From the NCBI GenBank assembly GCA_025450555.1, contig JANWHF010000053.1, forward strand, positions 1-12,227: DNA of 12,227 nt. Reading direction: 5' to 3'. The notes below the pieces were generated by a model, which did no database searches, was not told the DNA's origin, and saw only the letters and a list, made by a program, of their open reading frames with translations. Below, in pieces: positions 6,725 to 12,215 of the stretch. How positions within the stretch are numbered: position 1 is the first letter of the stretch; the number at the start of each line of letters is the position of its first letter. The position numbers were made by a program, and so were the translations under genes. This DNA comes from Tepidisphaeraceae bacterium (GTDB taxonomy: Bacteria; Planctomycetota; Phycisphaerae; Tepidisphaerales; Tepidisphaeraceae).

Positions 6725-6868
6725 TCACGGCCGAATGCATCGTCGGTCACGAGCTTTTGCAGGTTCGAATAAGTCGGCGGAATGCTGGGGGCGGTGACGA
6801 GCTTGCCTTGCATTTCCAAGGCAGAGACAGTCAGTTTCAATTCGAGCAATTGGGGGGAGCAGGTCTGC
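6725..6868 (-). pseudogene. Methyltransferase-tail repeat, copy B (frameshifted)
   Basis: The minus strand encodes LELKLTVSALEMQGKLVTAP and then SIPPTYSNLQKLVTDD, residue-for-residue similar to 7906-8070 (LELNLTVAALEKQGKPVTAP). Homology extends upstream in DNA to GACCTGCTC near 6860, but one inserted base in a G run (6852-6857 on +) breaks the frame. A one-base deletion after the DD codons loses the stop. It is a decayed copy of the same C-terminal end. Confidence 0.75.
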
Positions 6869-7065
6869 TATGGTTGAAATGAGGATTGGTCGTGCTTGCC
6901 CGGCAAGCCGCGCAGCTCTCGTCGAACCGTGGCCTGATGGGCCTTATCCGCGGTTCGCATCTCCTGCTCCGATTTGCCTTTGAATATCTTGCGAACCAGA
7001 AACAGCGGGCCAACAAGTGGAAGTAACACGATCCAGCGAATGCGGCCGGCGGTTGTTAAAGTCAT
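6868..7065 (-). CDS. Small membrane protein (65 aa)
   Basis: 65 residues from ATG 7065 to TAG at 6868. One hydrophobic segment at about 9-26 ('IRWIVLLPLVGPLFLVRKIF') is followed by a charged tail of about 40 residues, so a single-pass protein with a cytoplasmic C-terminus is predicted. A GGTGA four bases before the ATG may serve as ribosome site. No family recognised. The stop lies exactly at the edge of tail copy B, and the start lies in an imperfect palindrome that contains a tail-like motif (copy C). The gene therefore fills the space between two repeats. Confidence 0.45.
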   Translation of the reverse strand: MTLTTAGRIRWIVLLPLVGPLFLVRKIFKGKSEQEMRTADKAHQATVRRELRGLPGKHDQSSFQP

Positions 7066-7094
7066 CGTTCACCAGCATACCGGTGGCCGCCATT
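7038..7094. repeat. Imperfect palindrome containing tail-like motif, copy C
   Basis: GAATGCGGCC (7038-7047) pairs with GGCCGC-c-ATTC (7085-7094) through one bulged base. An inner GGT (7051-7053 region) pairs with ACC (7079-7082 region). The enclosed strand, read on minus, contains ATGCTGGTGAACGATGAC (MLVNDD), similar to the MLVSDD of copy A. Whether this is a decayed tail or a chance match is uncertain; the palindrome itself is clear. Confidence 0.45.
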
Positions 7095-7149
7095 CTTGCG
7101 AACGGTCTTTCCGCCTGAACGCCGGCGATTTGCAGCCTCGCCGCTCAAT

Positions 7150-7191
7150 TCACCGACGAGTGCAGCCGGTCACCAGCTTTTGCGACTTCGA
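7150..7191 (-). pseudogene. Methyltransferase-tail repeat, copy D (short)
   Basis: The minus strand reads SKSQKLVTGCTRR and TGA. CGGTCACCAGCTTTTGCG on the plus strand is identical to the tail copy ending at 7906 over 18 bases (7167-7184 compared with 7926-7943). Only the last dozen codons are recognisable; the DD becomes G and a stop follows at a similar distance. Confidence 0.5.
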
Positions 7192-7209
7192 AAAGGCGCG
7201 AACTAAGGG

Positions 7210-7347
7210 GTTCCTGACACGTTCCTGACATCTTAATTCGATCGTCCCCTCCCTCGGCTCGCTCCACGATGTGGCCACCAAAGGAGGTAAAAGGTTCGCG
7301 TCACGTTCGCGTCACCTCTATTTTCTCCCGTCGCCTTTATTTTCTCC
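7210..7347. repeat. Cluster of short direct repeats
   Basis: Two tandem 11-mers, GTTCCTGACAC (7210-7220) and GTTCCTGACAT (7221-7231), are followed 60 bp later by two identical tandem 11-mers GTTCGCGTCAC (7294-7304 and 7305-7315). Then come CTCTATTTTCTCC (7316-7328) and CTTTATTTTCTCC (7335-7347), which match at 12 of 13 positions. The four 11-mers share GTTCnnGnCA. No ORF here is convincing. Similar 'gttcctgac/gttcgcgtcac' runs occur as debris near IS200-type transposase genes in many genomes; that link is from memory. Confidence 0.6.
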
Positions 7348-7352
7348 TATGG

Positions 7353-7383
7353 AAAAGCCGCCGGTAATTGAACTCCGGCGGCT
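7353..7383 (-). terminator. Rho-independent terminator of the 89-aa gene
   Basis: GCCGCCGG (7357-7364) and CCGGCGGC (7375-7382) form a perfect 8-bp GC stem (9 bp with the flanking A-T) with a 10-nt loop. On the minus strand it is followed by TTTT (7356-7353). It lies 27 bp after the stop of the gene ending at 7410. Confidence 0.85.
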
Positions 7384-7409
7384 GGATCGATTCGCAAAAT
7401 CAATTTGCA

Positions 7410-7679
7410 TCAGCCGTGGGTATCGACGGATTCGCCCTTGCCCGGCTCGGATGGCTTGGGTTGCTCTGCCTGCTGCTCTTGAAGCTGCTTGGCCTGAAGT
7501 TGGGCAAGCCTTTTCTTGGCAATGGGGTCGCCATGTTGGGCTTCTTTGGCCGTCTGTGCCGCTGATTCGGTAGCTTCTTGGGCCGCTGAGGAAACGGTGG
7601 TCGCAGATGACGATCCGCCGCCAGACGCTATTCGCTGCGACGCATTCACCAGCGCCGCGCCAATCGCACTAACTGACAT
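7410..7679 (-). CDS. Small low-complexity protein (89 aa), unknown function
   Basis: 89 residues from ATG 7679, chosen for AAAGGA 5 nt upstream. The open frame continues further upstream through MAEKPW..., but that ATG has no ribosome site. The N-terminus is MSVSAIGAALVNASQ, followed by a Gly/Ser-rich stretch, 'ATESAAQTAKEAQHGDPIAK' (about 36-55), a Gln/Lys-rich helix (about 56-72) and 'KPSEPGKGESVDTHG' at the very end. The ATE-x-xAQT-x-EA-x-xGD and SEPGKG...DT ends are typical of small Ala/Gln-rich planctomycete proteins of unknown role. There are no membrane segment, no Cys and no enzyme motif. It has its own terminator and so is a single-gene unit. Confidence 0.65.
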   Translation of the reverse strand: MSVSAIGAALVNASQRIASGGGSSSATTVSSAAQEATESAAQTAKEAQHGDPIAKKRLAQLQAKQLQEQQAEQPKPSEPGKGESVDTHG

Positions 7680-7813
7680 GTCATTCCTTTGGTCGAAGTG
7701 CTTCGGAAACTCTTGTGATTTATCGGCTTGATATTTGAAGGTCCACGGCTTTTCGGCCATTTTAGTCGGTTGGTCGGAAGGACCGATAATCAGGCCCGCG
7801 GACGCGCCGTGAA

Positions 7814-7880
7814 GCAAGGTGGTGGAAGTTCGGACGGTTGGCGGGATACTCGGGGTGAAAGTTACCCGCTTCTTCCCTAC
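7814..7880 (-). pseudogene. Methyltransferase-tail repeat, copy F (weak)
   Basis: The minus strand reads KKRVTFTPSIPPTVRTSTTL, comparable with GKPVTAPGIPPNYPNPQKL of the tail that ends 25 bp before it. Similarity is moderate and the LVTDD end is lost. It lies directly downstream of copy E in the same orientation, so it may be a tandem duplicate or an older tail. Confidence 0.4.
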
Positions 7881-7905
7881 CCGCCGACTCAATTTGGGGA
7901 GCCCC

Positions 7906-8214
7906 TCACGGCCGAACGCAATCGTCGGTCACCAGCTTTTGCGGATTCGGATAGTTCGGCGGAATGCCGGGGGCGGTGACGGGCTTGCCCTGCTTCTCAA
8001 GGGCGGCGACGGTCAGGTTCAGTTCGAGCAGTTGGGCGAGCAGGTCCTTCTTCGCGTCAAATCCATACGCGGCCAAAACTGCCGCGTCGAGGGCGGCATC
8101 GGCGTCCATGAGCGGATGCCGGCCCGGCAGCTCGAGCGTCCGGTAGACCGCCCGCAGCCCGCCGGTCGTGACCTTCAACGCCTCGGCCCGAACGCCGGAT
8201 ACGTGCGGGTCCAT
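7906..8214 (-). pseudogene. C-terminal fragment of a type IIG-like restriction-methyltransferase (copy E)
   Basis: 102 codons ending in TGA at 7906. From about residue 11 (EALKVTTGGLRAVYRTLELP) through DADAALDAAVLAAYGFDAKK and LLAQLLELNLTVAALEKQGK to LVTDDCVRP it matches the C-terminus of large single-chain class I SAM-dependent DNA methyltransferases of the type IIG / MmeI-like kind ('LYRTLELPG-NPL-DAH-ALD-AV-AAYG'). A free-standing protein this short is not expected. The matching N-terminus lies 2.4 kb upstream at 10589-10876, with an unrelated R-M pair in between. It is the least decayed of the tail copies. Residual translation from ATG 8214 cannot be excluded. Confidence 0.75.
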
Positions 8215-8260
8215 ACGATTCTCATATTTGCCCCGTTGTCTTTATGCTTCACTCAGCAGG

Positions 8261-9817
8261 TCACGCCGCGCCAAACAATGCCGGCTGATCGGCCGAGTCC
8301 TTTCGTTGCCTCGCCCGCTTCGAACGAGCTCGCGGTTGGCCGGGACCCACTAATCGCAAGAAGTCGGATTCTCGCCCGACTTCTCGGGCGAGCGACAGCA
8401 AGTCCAACCGGCGAAGAATTTCCACCGTAAGCGGTCGCTTGGCATCCCAAAATACGATGCCGTTGTAGAATTTTTTGGCCGGTGAGCTTCGCAGCAGGTT
8501 AAGCACAAGCTGCGCAGCCTCCTCCGACTCAAATGAAAGAAAATTTGTGGCGTCGTCGAATACAACCGGTTTCCCATTCACCGGCCCCACGAGGGCAAAC
8601 TCCAGTTTCTTATAAAGCCCCGAGATGGCAACTTTCCAGGGTGCAAAGGTGTAGTCTCCGACGCCGAAGATCGAGAACGGAGGACGACCCCGATAGATCG
8701 AGCTTGCGCGGGCACCCAGTTGCTCCCGGTGCCGTTCAAGATAGCTCCACGTCTTTGGCGCCTTGGAACAAATCGGCAGTGTGTCCTGGCCGACAAGCGA
8801 TTGCGTAACGATCATCCGCCGCCCGGTTCCGCCGATCTTGCCGTTGGCAACTTCGGACGTTTTGAGCATCGGGTAGAGATAGTCGCTCTCGATATCCACG
8901 GTTTCTTCGAGCCCATTGAGGAGCCGACCAGTCTTCACCCTCAGCTCCATCACTTTCGAGCAATCGTGCTTAATGCCCGAACGCCAGCGCAGTCGCTCCT
9001 CGCCTTCCAGGTGGCGCGCTGCTCTATATGATGGCAGGTCCGCAACAAGCCGCCCCTCGACCGATCCAAATACCTTCTCGGGTCGCGCCGTCGCGGAGAA
9101 AACTGGAAAAACCTCTGCCGCAAAATCGCTTGACGGTGCGTCGCAAAACTCAATAACCAGAAGCGTTGCGTCAACGGCGGCCTCGAAATGTGACATCGCG
9201 TCGATGGGATACAATCGAGCGCGTCCAATGGCGATTCCATTCGACCAGCAATGCTGCAATGCTTTTCGTGCAACCGCAGACTTGACGAGCATCGCCAGCA
9301 CGCCGCGGCGTCCACAGAACGCCTCACACAACTGGATGAGCATCCATTCGGATATATCGAAATTCGCCTTGCCTGTAACGGCTTCCAATCCGCTGCGCTT
9401 CTGGAAATTGGATTTCTCCGGAAGGTTCGAGCTTCCCAGCGCGCTCAGATGCGCGTTGGTCACCCAAGGTGGATTGCCAATGATCAAAACCGGCTCAGGC
9501 AATGACGCGAGGTGTTTTCGCCAAAGCCCATCGAAAAAGTCGGCCTGCTCGATCTGTAACCGCGCCGCGTCGCCACGTTCCAAAAGGGTTGCACGCGCAT
9601 GGTCGACGTATTTTGAAGATATTTCGAGCCCCAATCCGGAGGCAGACTGCGGCCATTGATCGGCCGCCGCGAACAGAAAACTGCCGCGTCCGCAAGTCGG
9701 CTCGATGAAGGAGCGCGGAGCTACACCCAGGTCCGCCAGCAGTCGGCAGCATTGCTGGGCAAGGTTCCGCGGGGTCTGGAAGTCGCCGAACTCCGCGATC
9801 TGCTTCGTTTTAGCCAT
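8261..9817 (-). CDS. Type II N6-adenine DNA methyltransferase
   Basis: 518 residues. Motif X-like GDFQTP (11-16), motif I IEPTCGRGSFL (38-48) for S-adenosylmethionine, GLEIS (63-67), the acidic ADFF (92-95) and catalytic NPPW (115-118) appear in the order of a gamma-class N6-adenine methylase. The stretch 'GNPPWVTNAHLSALGSSNLP' plus 'KANFDISEWML' (150-160) is a strong signature of one type II family that pairs with a small endonuclease. The C-terminal half (about 280-480), with 'YRGRPPFSIFGVGDYTFAPW', is probably the target-recognition domain; the extreme end is basic and ends ALFGAA. It modifies host DNA to protect it from the partner enzyme. It starts 47 bp after the endonuclease stop, so the two are probably cotranscribed. 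Only a weak ribosome site (GGA) is seen. Confidence 0.92.
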   Translation of the reverse strand: MAKTKQIAEFGDFQTPRNLAQQCCRLLADLGVAPRSFIEPTCGRGSFLFAAADQWPQSASGLGLEISSKYVDHARATLLERGDAARLQIEQADFFDGLWRKHLASLPEPVLIIGNPPWVTNAHLSALGSSNLPEKSNFQKRSGLEAVTGKANFDISEWMLIQLCEAFCGRRGVLAMLVKSAVARKALQHCWSNGIAIGRARLYPIDAMSHFEAAVDATLLVIEFCDAPSSDFAAEVFPVFSATARPEKVFGSVEGRLVADLPSYRAARHLEGEERLRWRSGIKHDCSKVMELRVKTGRLLNGLEETVDIESDYLYPMLKTSEVANGKIGGTGRRMIVTQSLVGQDTLPICSKAPKTWSYLERHREQLGARASSIYRGRPPFSIFGVGDYTFAPWKVAISGLYKKLEFALVGPVNGKPVVFDDATNFLSFESEEAAQLVLNLLRSSPAKKFYNGIVFWDAKRPLTVEILRRLDLLSLAREVGRESDFLRLVGPGQPRARSKRARQRKDSADQPALFGAA

Positions 9818-9864
9818 AAGAAAGTCCGACGAAAACGCGTAGCGTACCTTGCTCGTTTATCGAC

Positions 9865-10518
9865 TCAGCGCAGCCTCACGACACCCTCGACCGCGCCGGC
9901 TTGGCTGATGACGCGCGAATATTGAAGTCGCCATTGTAGGGCATTAGAGATCGTCAAATATCCCTGTTCACATGGCCTTTTCAGCAGCTCCTTGGCAATT
10001 TTGCTCGCCTCAATCTCGTCCACTGGCAGGTTCTTGTCCCGCATGAGGCCTATCAAGTCTTCGGCATTGCTTCCGGCCTCGAGGTGCTGGCGAATCAGCT
10101 TCGTCATGGAGAAATCCCCCGTTCGACTTTGGTCGACGAAGACCGTGTGCAGGATGTTCAAGGTGGCAGTGTTCGTTTGCGCGTCATCCTTCTTGTCGTA
10201 GACAAATACCAGCAGGTGATAGCCGAGTCCAAAAATCTTCTGTCTCGCGGATTTGAACGGGCACGATGACTGCGGCTGAGTGATCGCGGTCACCTTCATG
10301 TCGACGCCAAGATCCGGGAAGTCGACACCCAGGGCGGAATTACATGGGGCGAATGAATATTTCGCCAAAAGGTACGCGCGAAACTTATGTTCAAGATAAG
10401 TGCCAACGGCCTTTCCGTCTGTCACTCCGTAGAGCGACGGTTCGGGGAAAACTGATTCGGCCTCCGCAAATCTGGATGCCTCCTTGCAAAGAAGTTCGAA
10501 TGTCAGGGGTGCTGCCAT
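9865..10518 (-). CDS. Type II restriction endonuclease (PD-(D/E)xK-like)
   Basis: 217 residues. The core 'GTYLEHKFRAYL' (39-50), 'GVDFPDLGVDMKVTAITQPQ' (64-83) and 'SSCPFKSARQKIFGLGY' with HLLVFVYDK is a pattern I associate with endonucleases encoded beside NPPW methylases of this family. Candidate catalytic residues are Glu43 or Asp66/Asp69 with Asp73-x-Lys75, as in a PD-(D/E)xK site; the precise assignment is inference. It would cut unmethylated target DNA. It is first in the operon, upstream of its methyltransferase, a somewhat risky order. There is no Shine-Dalgarno sequence before ATG 10518, but a TATACAAT box ends 8 nt upstream, so a leaderless mRNA is possible. The recognition sequence cannot be read from the protein. 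Confidence 0.85.
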   Translation of the reverse strand: MAAPLTFELLCKEASRFAEAESVFPEPSLYGVTDGKAVGTYLEHKFRAYLLAKYSFAPCNSALGVDFPDLGVDMKVTAITQPQSSCPFKSARQKIFGLGYHLLVFVYDKKDDAQTNTATLNILHTVFVDQSRTGDFSMTKLIRQHLEAGSNAEDLIGLMRDKNLPVDEIEASKIAKELLKRPCEQGYLTISNALQWRLQYSRVISQAGAVEGVVRLR

Positions 10519-10526
10519 GCGCGTTG

Positions 10527-10534
10527 ATTGTATA
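10527..10534 (-). promoter_or_regulatory. Candidate -10 box of the R-M operon
   Basis: TATACAAT on the minus strand ends 8 nt before the endonuclease ATG. No good -35 box is present at 17 bp. If used, transcription would begin at or just before the ATG, which would agree with the missing ribosome site. Confidence 0.3.
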
Positions 10535-10588
10535 TGAAATTGGCCCCGAATGTTGGATCCTCGGGCATCCTACAAATCGAGCAAACGG

Positions 10589-10876
10589 TCAAGTTTCAGG
10601 CGTTCCCGCCTTGCCGCGCTTCTTCATCTCGATCAGGACGATCGGCTTCCAGACATAATCGGCGAAGGATGTGCCTCCACCATCTTCGGTTGATTTGCGG
10701 ATGCGCATCTCGGCGGTGCCGCCATCGTCGAGCGAGCCGCGCTGGCCGAAGGCCTGGAAGAGGCGATCGAGGAAGATCTGCGCCTGGCCCTTTTCGTCGC
10801 CGGTGATGTTCTCGGCAGACCAGTCCAGGAACTGCTGGAGAAGTGCCTCGCGCGTTTGATTGAGGTTGGCCCGCAT
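10589..10876 (-). pseudogene. N-terminal nuclease fragment of a type IIG-like restriction-methyltransferase
   Basis: 95 codons from ATG 10876 to TGA at 10589. 'FLDWSAENITGDEKGQAQIF' (17-35) and 'LDRLFQAFGQRGSLDDGGTA' match the start of single-chain class I SAM-dependent DNA methyltransferases. The fragment includes the PD-(D/E)xK nuclease core: Asp73 in FADYVW, then Glu83-Met-Lys85 in VLIEMKKRG, with 9 residues between Asp and Glu. Homology stops immediately after KKRG, and a foreign tail (KAGTPET) leads to the stop. The family is normally about 900-1000 residues, so the methylase core and target-recognition part are missing. The final C-terminal part is found at 7906-8214 in the same orientation. 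The gene was therefore interrupted or replaced internally by the R-M pair. Confidence 0.8.
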
Positions 10877-10887
10877 CCCTTTACCGT

Positions 10888-10915
10888 ATGGTAGCGGAAG
10901 CGAATTAGCTGTCGA
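10888..10915 (-). promoter_or_regulatory. Candidate sigma-70 promoter of the former type IIG gene
   Basis: On minus, TCGACA (10915-10910; 5 of 6 to TTGACA) and TACCAT (10893-10888; 4 of 6 to TATAAT) are separated by 16 bp. It lies 11 nt before the ATG at 10876. It may still drive the nuclease fragment and possibly read into the R-M operon. Confidence 0.35.
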
Positions 10916-10996
10916 GGGCTTGCACTCGAGGGACTGAACTGGGTTACCTCTATAGGGCCCTGTTGAAAGCTGCTCGGTGCGATTATCTTTGGCGCC

Positions 10997-11686
10997 ATGG
11001 TGTTGTGGAACTTCCGATGGTCGCGGAAGGTGATTTACGGCGGCGCTTCCGTTGCTGCCGTGGCGATATCTGTCTCGGCCAAGTCGGGCCAGCCGGATGT
11101 TGGACAAGCCCTTGTCAACGCCAGACAGTTGTTTGGGCTATGGGCCCTGGCGTTCCTGCTGGCGTCGATGATCCTTGGCCCGTTAACATCAGTGTTCCCC
11201 TGGGTGCCGCTCCGTTCGTCGTTCATGTATGGACGGCGAGCCGTGGGCGTATCAGCACTCGGGTTTTGCATTCTTCACGTCCTGGCCTATTGCTGGTCGG
11301 TGCTGCGAAGGGACTGGCGCGAACTCTTTACCCCCGGCGCGCTGTGGGTGACCGGGCTTGCGCTCGGCCTGATCGCGTTGATCGACATGCTGGCCCTGGG
11401 GGTTACGAGCCGGGATGCATCGGTTAAAGCCATGGGCGGGCGTAAGTGGAAGAAGCTGCACCGGTCGGTCTACTGGCTGCTGCCGGTCGTCTTGCTCCAC
11501 GCTGTCCTGGTGGGTGCTGATTTTGGCGTGAACCACGGCCCCGACGTTCATGGGGAAGCCGATTACGGATGCCTGATCGCGTTTCTATGCGTGTCGGCCG
11601 GATGGATGCTCCTGGCGATTCTCAGACGGCGAGGTTGGCGATGGACGGCGACTGCCTGGGGAAGGGGGCAGCGAGCGCCATTGTGA
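10997..11686 (+). CDS. Ferric-reductase-like membrane protein (MsrQ/YedZ type)
   Basis: 229 residues with about six membrane segments. The pattern 'RQLFGLWALAFLLASMILGP' (43-62), 'YGRRAVGVSALGFCILHVLA' (78-97), 'KKLHRSVYWLLPVVLLHAVL' (152-171) belongs to the ferric reductase-like transmembrane domain. His94, His155 and His168 are candidate heme ligands, and the paired Arg80-Arg81 also fits. In MsrQ, heme b passes electrons to the periplasmic methionine sulfoxide reductase MsrP; no msrP gene is in the window, so the electron acceptor is unknown. The start at 10997 lacks a strong ribosome site. It is divergent from the type IIG remnant across about 120 bp. The C-terminal tail (RRRGWRWTATAWGRG) is basic. 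Family sure, partner not. Confidence 0.8.
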   Translation: MVLWNFRWSRKVIYGGASVAAVAISVSAKSGQPDVGQALVNARQLFGLWALAFLLASMILGPLTSVFPWVPLRSSFMYGRRAVGVSALGFCILHVLAYCWSVLRRDWRELFTPGALWVTGLALGLIALIDMLALGVTSRDASVKAMGGRKWKKLHRSVYWLLPVVLLHAVLVGADFGVNHGPDVHGEADYGCLIAFLCVSAGWMLLAILRRRGWRWTATAWGRGQRAPL

Positions 11687-11928
11687 AACGACCGCCACGA
11701 CGCGATCGAAGAACATGGGTCACCGATTATGATTGGAGTGGTGACAGTGTTTTCTTCCTGGGGCGTCTAGCGCGAGCGACCGGATCGATGGCGACGCCGA
11801 TTTGTTAGAACCGCTTTCGCCCCGCTTTTGATTATTGGCCGCCCATTTTTTGCACCAGGCGGCGCCTGTCAGCCATGTTTCTCGCCTATGCGAATGTTAT
11901 GAATATCCAAAAAAATCGAAAATAAGTG

Positions 11929-11956
11929 TTGGAATCTGCCGTTGTACGGTTATAGT
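11929..11956 (+). promoter_or_regulatory. Candidate sigma-70 promoter
   Basis: TTGGAA (11929-11934; 4 of 6) and TATAGT (11951-11956; 5 of 6) are separated by 16 bp in an A+T-rich region. It would read towards the right end of the window, giving a leader of about 260 nt to the gene expected beyond it, or a small RNA. Confidence 0.35.
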
Positions 11957-12215
11957 ATGGGTTCGCAGAAGTGTAATGGCAAGTACTGCGATGGGACGGA
12001 AGAAGGAGATGGTTGCCCATGGCAGGGCCTATCGACAGGGATAAGAGAATGAAGAACGATCCTAAGAATAGCAGACCCGTCAATTTGTCGGAGAGAGGCA
12101 GAAAAAATCGAAAAAGTGATGCAATATGACCATTCCCTTCGGCACACCGTTCGCGCAAATAGCAGTAAACTAGTAGTTGCGCTCCGGGGGCGGCTGTGGC
12201 ATCTTGTCGGGCGTG

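Noticed and set aside
7410..7892. Longer 160-aa reading of the 89-aa gene
   Set aside because: The upstream extension runs through weak tail copy F and has no ribosome site. ATG 7679 has AAAGGA at good spacing, and the small-protein pattern begins there.
7819..8430. 203-codon plus-strand ORF overlapping the methyltransferase tail
   Set aside because: It is antisense to the recognisable C-terminal fragment and to the end of the R-M methyltransferase. Its repeated 'AEx(I/R)VGH' look comes only from the tail repeats read backwards.
8916..9659. 247-codon plus-strand ORF
   Set aside because: Entirely antisense to the NPPW methyltransferase, whose motifs are in the correct order. It has no ribosome site and its composition is that of a GC-rich shadow frame.
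10390..10410. Minus-strand GG-N10-GA resembling a sigma-54 promoter
   Set aside because: It lies inside the endonuclease coding sequence, lacks the GC of the -12 element and has no gene positioned behind it.
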